A stretch of 46,681 nt of DNA from Carboxylicivirga sediminis (GTDB taxonomy: Bacteria > Bacteroidota > Bacteroidia > Bacteroidales > Marinilabiliaceae). Each line of letters starts with the position of its first letter. Within the stretch, counting starts at the first letter, position 1. The stretch is from contig NZ_JAGTAR010000043.1 of assembly GCF_018156225.1 (NCBI RefSeq), positions 1-46,681 on the forward strand, given 5' to 3'. Under the pieces are notes generated by a model. The model was given only the letters and a program-made list of their open reading frames with translations, made no database searches and had not been told where the DNA came from. The translations under genes and the position numbers were made by a program. Positions 17,353 through 24,743 of the stretch are shown here, one piece after another.

Positions 17353-20300
17353 TTAATAGGTCGATTTAAAGAAGGTCTCATACCCATTCACTTCACCGGA
17401 GGCTTCCAGTTTCTTCAGGTTACTTGCGGAAATAGCCCAGATGTAATGCTCTTTTTGCTTAAAATCGCGTGTAAGATACGGGTACTTATCCATACCTTTT
17501 ATGTAAGTCAGGGCTTCATCGGCATTGCTGAAACCATCAATCTGAACCATGCGATAGTCGTCTGCAAAATCAATTAACTGTACTTTGTTACTGGTACCAA
17601 TGTTGTTGCGGGTATATGATGCGAAGTTTTTATGTACGCGATTAAAATCAAGGCGTGTTTTTCGAATCATTACCACTACCAGATGACCTTCTGTTTTGGT
17701 TTCGTCAAATAAAGACGTTTTTTCAGATTGAACAGATGCTTCCTCTTCAGGTTCAGTCACAGTCAAAGGTTTTTCAACTTCATCTTTGACTTCTGCAGGA
17801 GGTGTTACAGCGGTTGCTTCAGTGCTTTCCTTTTGCCCACTGATTACTTTTTCTTCTTCTTGAATAGTAATTTCAGTTGTTTTGCTGGTTTCAACATTAC
17901 TGTCATTGCCAATGGTTTCATTGGACCTGATAGAAGTGTCAGATGTCTGCTGTGGCAGTACTTGTTCTTCTGTTATTGTCTCTGTCACCTCTGCTTGAAC
18001 AGTTGGTCGTACCTTATCCAATTCCTTTGCATCTGCATGTTGCAGGTAGTACTTATCAAAGAATTCGATGTATTCTTTAACCAATCCGGATAGATAAAAC
18101 TTGCTCGTGTTGCTTTCGGATATGATAATCACCTCCTTATTTATCTTCTCAAAGCCAAAGAACTGATGGTTTTCCCGCAATCCATAGAAGTAATCCATGG
18201 CTTCAACCCGATTGGCAAAACCACTAACAACAATAGCTGCAGAACCATCCAGTAATCGCTTTTGCTGAATTTCAAAATCATGCAGCAGGTAGCGTGAGAA
18301 GTTGTAGTCGGCCACATCGTAAATAGCTTTATTGATATTACCTTTTTTGATGGACATGACAACTAACTCGTATGGCTCATTTTCGATGTATAGATAACCT
18401 GCTTGTTCATCTGTTGTATCCATCGTGCTATCAGCTTTTGCATGTTGCTGACTGGCTTGGCCTGGAGCATTGGCAAACAGTGTTCCCTGTACGGGTGTTT
18501 TGCCAGCTTCAATGTGTTCGAGTAAAGCCTGTGCTAAGGCTGCTTCTTCACTTTCTTTGTTATTGTTTATAATAGTGGTGAGGTCCGTTTTAAAAGCCTC
18601 AACAGCTCCCTGTTTGCCATATGACAAACCGCGCAGCAATAAGTATTTGTTAGCAAGGACGGCTTCGCCCTCAACGTCTTCAATAGCTCGACTGCTATTG
18701 GTAATTACTTCGTCGAAACGGCCAAACAGGAAGGCCTCGTAAGTAGCTTCATATGCTTTTGATTCAGCTGCTTTCTTATCCTGAATTTTTTGTAAAAAGT
18801 CAGGATCATTTAAGAAAGCCACAAAACGGTGGTTCGGAAACTCTTGTTCGATTCGTGATTGCGTTGCCAGCATACCCGCCTGATCGCCATTGAGGCGGTA
18901 GGCGTTATACAGAGCTATAAGTGCCTCATCACGCGATTCGGCATGAGGGTAGCGACGCAGCAACTCCTCAAAAGCATCAATAGCTTTCGGGTAATTTTCG
19001 AGTCGATCCATAAAAACCAACCCTTGTTCGAGTAGGGCATCCTCAATCTTCTTGTCTGATATTTGTCGCTTTTCCTTGCTAAGAGGTATATCAGCCAGTA
19101 GTTGCTCACGTGTTGGCACAGCCTGACTGGTTTCGCCGGCCTGCTGATTCGCCTGGTTGTCACTTTCTTTATTTGTGCCAGAGTCTCCTTGCTCAAACGG
19201 ATTGTCGGGCATAGCAAACGGATCATCTGTTGGTTCGTCAGCTAGTTTGCTTTTATCTTTTCGTCGCCAGTTATCTTCCAGCTTGCGCTTGCCCCAGCGT
19301 TTCTCAAACTCCATTTTGCCCATCGCCATCGAAGTTTGGTTGTAGAAATACCATTTGCCGGTTTGCCCAAAGTTGTTTGTATTACCTCTGTTTTGGTAGA
19401 AAAAAGCATCGCTCAGGCTTTCTTCTTCCTGCATTTTTCTGAGTTTTTCCTGTTCCGCTTCTTTTTCAGAAATGATATTATCGAGGTAGGCATAAAGCAC
19501 AGGTTCGCTCATATCGGCCAGATGCTGCAGGCTATCCTCACGTTCCACTGTCAGAAGGTGATCAACTAATCCGCTTAGCCCATAGTGGCGTTCCTTCAGT
19601 TCATCCAGTTTCTCATAGTCCTCGTTTATGACCGTCAACGCACTGTCATAATAAAAATAGGCATTGGCATAGTCCATTCGTTTATAGTAGATCTCTCCAG
19701 CTTCACGATACGACAGGCCTTTTTGATTTGAATTATCAATACTGGCATTCACTGAGCGCTTAAAGTTAGTCAGTGCTTCTGCTTCATTGTTTTCCTGTAG
19801 AGCTACTTTACCAAAGGCATAGTAGATACGGTCCAGGTAGTCACTGTTCTTCTTATCCTTGCGCAGTTTGTGAAGCTGCTTTTTAACTTCTGCGATATTA
19901 GCGTCTTTGTACACAATGGATGCCTGGTTCACCTTAGCATTAAAGGTCATCTCATAGTCGGCACTGGCTTTAGCCACATAAGCGAAAGCATTGGCGGCTT
20001 CATTGCGCTGGTTGTTCAGCAAATACAATTGTCCCAATATATAGGAGTAGCGCAGACGTTTGTGTTTGTTTGATTCATCGTTAACAGCATTTTGCAGGTA
20101 TGGGATAGCCTCAATGGATTTTCCCTGCACTAGCAACAAATTGGCGTATACCGCCATATAATCCGAGTATAATTCAAGTGGAGCATTGCCACCCAAATCA
20201 TAGCTTTCAAGGGCTGCCAAGGCGGCAATGTAATCGCCTTTGTCGGTATAAGCGCGGGCTTGCCATAGCAGGGCCTCATACATAGATTCTGAGTTGGGGA

Positions 20301-20772
20301 AGTCGCGGACTACCTGCTGCAAGGTGCGTATGGCCAGCAGCTGTTCATGTTTATATACCTGAGCCTTGCCAATCAGTACATAGGCATCATCTACCCATGC
20401 ATTAAATTCCTTTTTGCTGTAAAATTCAGCGGCATAAGCATTGTTTCTCGACCGTTTTTTGGGCTTAGCCGTAATAGAATGTTTTTTTATCAGTTTCTGT
20501 CCTTTTTCAATGGCACGATCCATGTCGCCTGTGGCTACAGAGGCGGCATCAGGATCCGATGATTCAAATACGGGTAAAATATTGGAGTAGTCATTCTGGT
20601 ACCCTTCAATTATAGCTTTGTCGCCATTTTTAAAAGCTTCCCTGCCGTTGTAATAAACATTGTAATAGGCAGTCAGGTTGTGGTAGTTGCGGCTTACCCA
20701 AGTGTTTTTTTTTGTGCTGCAGCTCCAAACTAAAAGCAGGGTAAGTATAATGCTGATTTTTCTAAGAATCAT
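17353..20772 (-). CDS. porW: PorW/SprE T9SS lipoprotein with TPR repeats
   Basis: A 1139-residue outer-membrane lipoprotein of the type IX secretion system (PorW in Porphyromonas, SprE in Flavobacterium), thought to link the PorKLMN motor ring to the SprA/Sov translocon. The signal peptide ends in a lipobox at C18 (LLVWSC), followed by STKKNTWVSRNYHNLTAYYNVYYNG, a signature of the family. Tetratricopeptide-like helices occupy about residues 125-450 and 580-780. A Glu/Thr/Ser-rich low-complexity stretch (about 950-1035) separates these from a C-terminal repeat that pairs HLVVVMIRKTRLDFNRVHKN with an earlier half near 800-900. It heads the operon with porX. The gene is divergent from a sigma-54 response regulator. 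Confidence 0.9.
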   Translation of the reverse strand: MILRKISIILTLLLVWSCSTKKNTWVSRNYHNLTAYYNVYYNGREAFKNGDKAIIEGYQNDYSNILPVFESSDPDAASVATGDMDRAIEKGQKLIKKHSITAKPKKRSRNNAYAAEFYSKKEFNAWVDDAYVLIGKAQVYKHEQLLAIRTLQQVVRDFPNSESMYEALLWQARAYTDKGDYIAALAALESYDLGGNAPLELYSDYMAVYANLLLVQGKSIEAIPYLQNAVNDESNKHKRLRYSYILGQLYLLNNQRNEAANAFAYVAKASADYEMTFNAKVNQASIVYKDANIAEVKKQLHKLRKDKKNSDYLDRIYYAFGKVALQENNEAEALTNFKRSVNASIDNSNQKGLSYREAGEIYYKRMDYANAYFYYDSALTVINEDYEKLDELKERHYGLSGLVDHLLTVEREDSLQHLADMSEPVLYAYLDNIISEKEAEQEKLRKMQEEESLSDAFFYQNRGNTNNFGQTGKWYFYNQTSMAMGKMEFEKRWGKRKLEDNWRRKDKSKLADEPTDDPFAMPDNPFEQGDSGTNKESDNQANQQAGETSQAVPTREQLLADIPLSKEKRQISDKKIEDALLEQGLVFMDRLENYPKAIDAFEELLRRYPHAESRDEALIALYNAYRLNGDQAGMLATQSRIEQEFPNHRFVAFLNDPDFLQKIQDKKAAESKAYEATYEAFLFGRFDEVITNSSRAIEDVEGEAVLANKYLLLRGLSYGKQGAVEAFKTDLTTIINNNKESEEAALAQALLEHIEAGKTPVQGTLFANAPGQASQQHAKADSTMDTTDEQAGYLYIENEPYELVVMSIKKGNINKAIYDVADYNFSRYLLHDFEIQQKRLLDGSAAIVVSGFANRVEAMDYFYGLRENHQFFGFEKINKEVIIISESNTSKFYLSGLVKEYIEFFDKYYLQHADAKELDKVRPTVQAEVTETITEEQVLPQQTSDTSIRSNETIGNDSNVETSKTTEITIQEEEKVISGQKESTEATAVTPPAEVKDEVEKPLTVTEPEEEASVQSEKTSLFDETKTEGHLVVVMIRKTRLDFNRVHKNFASYTRNNIGTSNKVQLIDFADDYRMVQIDGFSNADEALTYIKGMDKYPYLTRDFKQKEHYIWAISASNLKKLEASGEVNGYETFFKSTY

Positions 20773-20801
20773 GAATTCTCTTTTCGACTTTAGGTATTAC
20801 T

Positions 20802-20856
20802 AAGACCTTCAGTATGGTTATAAATAACCTTGTTAAGGTCTTTATATTCAAAAATA
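20802..20856 (-). promoter_or_regulatory. Putative porW -7 element and nested hairpin in its leader
   Basis: On the minus strand TATTTTTG (20856-20849) matches TAnnTTTG, about 77 bases before the porW ATG. Directly downstream, AAGACCTT (20802-20809) pairs with AAGGTCTT (20835-20842), and inside it GGTTA (20816-20820) pairs with TAACC (20825-20829). The nested stem would lie at or near the 5' end of the porW-porX transcript. A -33 element is not clear. The regulatory role is inferred. Confidence 0.4.
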
Positions 20857-21021
20857 ATAGCTTTTGTTTAAGTATTAGCTTTTTAACTAACTAAACTCGT
20901 ATTTGACAAAAATATTTCATTAATCGTCAAAAATAGCCATGTAGAGCAAAAACAATTTTTAAATTTACCAATTATCGGTTCAGACCACTCTTGGTGAGGA
21001 TGTGTAGATTTAGCTAAAATT

Positions 21022-22371
21022 ATGAGAATTAATATCATTGAAGACGACAGAGTTTTTAACAAACTGATTGAACATACGCTTAAACTCAATCCGGAATATG
21101 AGGTATCTACCTTTTTTAACGGGAAAGATTTTATCCGCAGCCTTGATAATAATCCGGATGTTGTGACGCTTGACCTGGGCTTACCTGATTTTACCGGTAA
21201 TGAAATTCTTAGAAAGATAAAACGATATAATCCTGAGATTGATGTGATTATTATTTCAGGGCAGGACGATGTATCAACGGCTGTTCAGCTGCTGAGGGAA
21301 GGAGCCTATGATTACATTACCAAAGATGAAAATATTAAAGAGCGCCTGCTGCACGCCATCAATAATATTAAAAACAAGCAATCGCTTAAAAATGAAATTA
21401 CTCAGCTTAAAACCGAGATAGGTAATAAATACGATTATAAAAATGCCATTATAGGTGACAGCCCGGCTATAAAGGCCGTGTATGCGCTTATTGACAAAGC
21501 TGTGAATGTACCCAATATCAATGTGTCGGTATATGGTGAAACTGGTACGGGTAAGGAGCTAATCGCCAAAACAATTCACTATAATTCGCCGCGCAAGGAT
21601 AAGCCTTTTATTGCTGTCAATATGGGCGCTATCCCACGTGAACTTATCGAAAGTGAGTTGTTTGGTCATGAGAAAGGGGCTTTCACCGGTGCTATTAACA
21701 CTAAGAAAGGCAAGTTTGAAGAGGCTGATGGAGGGACTGTATTCTTAGATGAGATTGGCGAGATGGATTTCAACCTGCAGGTGAAGTTGCTGAGAGTGTT
21801 GCAGGAAAGAGAGATTACACGAGTAGGCGGTAATGCGGTTATTAAAATTAACACACGTATTATTACAGCCACCAATAAAGATCTGGCTGAAGAATCACGT
21901 AAAGGTAATTTCCGCGAAGACTTGTACTATCGCTTGCTGGGACTGCCCATTCACCTGCCTTCGTTAAAAGATCGCAATAAAGATGTGCTGCTGCTGAGTA
22001 GCTTTTTCCTGAAAGCCTTTTGTAAAGAGAACGGGCTTAAGAAAATTGATTTAACACCGCGTGCAAAAAAAAAGCTGTTGAGTTACAATTTTCCGGGTAA
22101 TGTAAGGGAGTTGAAAGCCATTGTTGAGTTGGCGGCTGTGCTAACTAATACTAATATTATTGATGAGGAGCACATCGTCTATAACTCTACCCAAGGCGAA
22201 ATGGAAATGTTTGGGCGCGAGATGACACTAAAGGAATACACCGAATCAATTATCCGGCACTTTCTTAAAAAGTACAATAATAATGTGCTTAAGGTGGCGG
22301 CCAAACTGGATATTGGTAAGTCCACTATCTACAACCTGATAAAAAGAGATAAAGAAGCAGAGTTGAATTAG
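21022..22371 (+). CDS. Sigma-54-dependent response regulator (NtrC family)
   Basis: A 449-residue transcription activator with three domains. The receiver (1-120) has acidic ED at 7-9, phosphorylated D51 in VVTLDLGLPD, and K101. The AAA+ domain (about 143-370) has Walker A GETGTGKE (172-179), the sigma-54-contacting GAFTGA (219-224), Walker B GGTVFLDEIGEM (237-248), and FPGNVREL. The C-terminal Fis-type helix-turn-helix is near 415-445 (NNVLKVAAKLDIGKSTIYNLIK). It would open promoters recognised by RpoN. No sensor kinase gene is next to it, so it is an orphan here. It diverges from porW with a shared 249-bp gap, so regulation of the T9SS operon is worth testing but not shown. Confidence 0.93.
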   Translation: MRINIIEDDRVFNKLIEHTLKLNPEYEVSTFFNGKDFIRSLDNNPDVVTLDLGLPDFTGNEILRKIKRYNPEIDVIIISGQDDVSTAVQLLREGAYDYITKDENIKERLLHAINNIKNKQSLKNEITQLKTEIGNKYDYKNAIIGDSPAIKAVYALIDKAVNVPNINVSVYGETGTGKELIAKTIHYNSPRKDKPFIAVNMGAIPRELIESELFGHEKGAFTGAINTKKGKFEEADGGTVFLDEIGEMDFNLQVKLLRVLQEREITRVGGNAVIKINTRIITATNKDLAEESRKGNFREDLYYRLLGLPIHLPSLKDRNKDVLLLSSFFLKAFCKENGLKKIDLTPRAKKKLLSYNFPGNVRELKAIVELAAVLTNTNIIDEEHIVYNSTQGEMEMFGREMTLKEYTESIIRHFLKKYNNNVLKVAAKLDIGKSTIYNLIKRDKEAELN

Positions 22372-22513
22372 GCATTTCCAGCCGATCTGTTTCATGAAGC
22401 TCTAAATACGTCCGTTAATTGTCAGCAAGTTCTTTCTAAACAGGCAGAATAGGTGTTGAGATTTTTTTTGTAGCTTTATGTTAATGCTTAACACAAATCT
22501 TAAATACCTGACT

Positions 22514-23023
22514 ATGAAAAAATACATTAGAAAATACCTCTTAATAGTAGCATCTGTGATGTGGGTGCTTCTTATTTTATTGGGTGCAATTTTATTTAAT
22601 TGGTTCGATCAAGGGATAGATGTTTTTTTATCGAAGCTTGTTTTTCCAACACTCCTCATAATAATAACGAGTTTGGTTCAGTGGATGGTGTCAAAACCCA
22701 TCGCCGAATATATGGATAGTCCCAATATGGAAGTTCCCGACTTCTCGGTTGTTAAGAATCACAAGCTGCAACACAAAAAGGGTCTAAGTCTTGAAGACCT
22801 GGCAAAGAGTTTGCCTAAACGGTTTGTTGTATCGCACATTGATACAGAAAGTAAAAAGATAAAGCTCTACGATAAAAATATATGGCAATGGGGTATTGGT
22901 TACATCATTGAAATGAGGCCGGAGGAAACCATTGTCTTTAGTATCCCATTTAGTAGTCACGCTATTGGAGCTGAGCGTGTTCGTGAAAAGAGTGTTGCTC
23001 AGCTAATGGCTTGCCTGGTTTAA
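22514..23023 (+). CDS. Small membrane protein, unknown function
   Basis: Not recognised. The protein is about 169 residues from the ATG at 22514, chosen over one 12 codons upstream because MKKYIRKYL runs straight into the first membrane helix. Two hydrophobic segments (about 8-30 and 40-56) are followed by a soluble domain of about 110 residues with alternating strands (RFVVSHIDTESKKIKLYDKN, IIEMRPEETIVFSIPF). It stands alone between the response regulator and the transglutaminase gene. An inner-membrane protein with a cytoplasmic sensor-like or scaffold domain is a guess. Confidence 0.65.
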   Translation: MKKYIRKYLLIVASVMWVLLILLGAILFNWFDQGIDVFLSKLVFPTLLIIITSLVQWMVSKPIAEYMDSPNMEVPDFSVVKNHKLQHKKGLSLEDLAKSLPKRFVVSHIDTESKKIKLYDKNIWQWGIGYIIEMRPEETIVFSIPFSSHAIGAERVREKSVAQLMACLV

Positions 23024-23100
23024 TTTCCAAGGCATGGATTTTGTAGATTATTAGTGTTCGATTCTTTATTTTTAAAGCAAAGTACAAAGTAACTTCTAAA

Positions 23101-24075
23101 ATGAGAACAGGTTTAATCTACTTATTTTTAATATTATCTGGTAACCTGGTGCTTGCGCAGGTTAAGCAAGAGGTGATTACCAAGGTGGATACTTATCCAT
23201 TCAGGTTTAACCATTACGAGCAACTGAGCAAGCGGGTGATGGCCGATTTTGAGGGGGACTACGACCGGGCAGCTGCCATATATACCTGGGTGGCGCGGAA
23301 CATCCAATACGATGCTAAAGCTTTCTTCTCGGGACGGACGATTAAATCAGTCCGATACTCTTATCGTAATGAAGCGGAGAAGATACAAAAGGAGCAAGCT
23401 CTGAGAGAAGAGCTCGCCATGGAGACGCTGAAAAAGAAAAGAGCTGTCTGCCAGGGCTACTCCGAATTATTTCGATTGGTATGCAGGGCATGTGGTATCA
23501 GGTGCGAAGTTATCAGTGGATACTCACGAACAGGGGTGAGTGACATAGGTCAGTCGAAACCCAAAGCAGATCATGCCTGGAATGCCATAATAATTGATAA
23601 TGCATGGCTGTTTGTTGATGCTACGTGGGGTGCCGGCCACGTAAATTATAAAACAAAGCAGTTTGTGCCTGACTTTACGGCGGCCTATTTTGCGGTTGAT
23701 GCTGATATGTTTACATATAATCATTTTCCGGAAGAGCCAGCCTGGAATTATACCAAACTCTCCTTGAAAGACTTTTCGGAACAGCCGCTGGTGTATCATT
23801 CCTTCTTTGGAAAAGGCTTTGAGCTGGTATCCCGTCAAGGAAAGATCACAAAAGCGCGCAAGGGTCAAATTGTTATTGAGCTGAAGGCAACCAGCGATAA
23901 ACAGCACACTTTCTATTATGCCTTTAGAGACATGAAATATATGCAGCCTGCAAGGATTGATGTAAAAGGGAAGCTACACGTTTTAACTATCGACGTGGGC
24001 AACCGGCGCTCGGCATATGTCGATATCATCATTGATGATGAGACGGTGTTGACTTACCAGTTGCAGTTGAGATAG
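23101..24075 (+). CDS. Secreted transglutaminase-like protein
   Basis: A 324-residue exported protein with a transglutaminase/protease-like core. A signal peptide covers residues 1-20 (LIYLFLILSGNLVLAQ). The papain-like catalytic triad is visible: C117 in RAVCQGYSELF, H158 in KADHAWNAI, and D173 in WLFVDATWGAG. This is the arrangement of the KY/cytokinesis-type transglutaminase domain (DUF3857-adjacent families). IYTWVARNIQYD (60-71) is the conserved helix before the core. The C-terminal 110 residues are beta-rich and may bind a target. The family includes peptidases and cross-linkers, so the substrate is unknown. No operon partner is close. Confidence 0.85.
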   Translation: MRTGLIYLFLILSGNLVLAQVKQEVITKVDTYPFRFNHYEQLSKRVMADFEGDYDRAAAIYTWVARNIQYDAKAFFSGRTIKSVRYSYRNEAEKIQKEQALREELAMETLKKKRAVCQGYSELFRLVCRACGIRCEVISGYSRTGVSDIGQSKPKADHAWNAIIIDNAWLFVDATWGAGHVNYKTKQFVPDFTAAYFAVDADMFTYNHFPEEPAWNYTKLSLKDFSEQPLVYHSFFGKGFELVSRQGKITKARKGQIVIELKATSDKQHTFYYAFRDMKYMQPARIDVKGKLHVLTIDVGNRRSAYVDIIIDDETVLTYQLQLR

Positions 24076-24103
24076 TGTATTGCTTTTTTGTTCTTCTTAG
24101 CGC

Positions 24104-24335
24104 AGGTCTGCGGGAGCAATTTAGAAATTTGTTTTTCGTCTTGTAGATCTGCAAGAGTAATTTACAAATTTGTTTTTCGACCTGATTGTTGATTAACACG
24201 AAAAACAAATTCGTTTTTGGACTTTACGGTTTGCAGGATTCATAACAAATTTGTTTTTCAACTTTACTGAAGGTGAGGTTCGAAAACAAGTTTGTTATGC
24301 AACATGATTGATGTGCAGGTTGGAAAACAAAAAAT
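24104..24335. repeat. Cluster of short direct and inverted AAATTTGTTTTTCG-type repeats
   Basis: Two tandem 41-bp units lie at 24104-24144 and 24145-24185. Each carries AAATTTGTTTTTCG (24125-24138, 24166-24179). Further copies occur inverted at 24199-24211, direct and overlapping at 24207-24220, direct at 24247-24260, and inverted and degenerate at 24281-24294 and 24322-24335. Arms 24241-24257 and 24283-24299 pair at 16 of 17 positions and would form a hairpin. The cluster is noncoding and follows the transglutaminase gene. It may be a decaying family of dispersed repeats or a structured RNA. Confidence 0.7.
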
Positions 24336-24342
24336 GAATTAG

Positions 24343-24513
24343 GGATTATGGTCCTCACTTCTCATTTCTATCCCCTTTTCCACTGCCTATGTGAAGCACA
24401 CCAAAAGAGCCGTGGCAATATACAATGGCACACTTATAACCGAAACTAAGGAGGTGGCACAAATAAACTGTGGTGCAACATCAGCCGGAATAGGATTAAA
24501 AGTTACTTTCTAG
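24343..24513 (+). other. Possible remnant coding segment (56 codons)
   Basis: An uninterrupted frame without an ATG runs from just after TAG at 24340-24342 to TAG at 24511-24513. Its C-terminal residues (AIYNGTLITETKEVAQINCG then GIGLKVTF) alternate like beta strands, so it could be the 3' end of a lost gene. I recognise no family. The rest of the gap to leuS (24514-24743) holds only AT-rich sequence, a possible -7 element TAATTTCG (24675-24682) and a small inverted repeat before the leuS start. Confidence 0.25.
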
Positions 24514-24743
24514 GTAATGTAAACAGTTTTTTTGTAAAAGTTGAAGAATAAAAGTGTAGGTTAGTTGAAAACAAGACCTGTGCTTTTTAAAATATGTAGA
24601 CTTCTTAGATGTAAAAATGTCTTAAATCACATATTTCACAAAGCTTTACACCACATCCTTTTAATAAGTTTTACTAATTTCGCGTTTTGAAATCTAAGTA
24701 ATGAATAGATGATGCCTAAGGTGCATCATTTCAACCTTATAAT

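Noticed and set aside
23524-23907. A 127-codon frame on the minus strand
   Set aside because: It lies wholly antisense to the transglutaminase gene, whose catalytic triad is intact, so it is a shadow frame.
24104-24335. CRISPR array
   Set aside because: The repeats differ in length, orientation and spacing, there are no unique spacers of constant size, and no cas genes are nearby.
24455-24475. Sigma-54 promoter (TGGCAC ... TTGC)
   Set aside because: TGGCAC is present but the second half has the wrong sequence and spacing.
24514-24743. T-box or other leader RNA before leuS
   Set aside because: There is only a 7-bp inverted repeat near the start. Nothing resembles a T-box, and the class of regulator is not typical for Bacteroidota.
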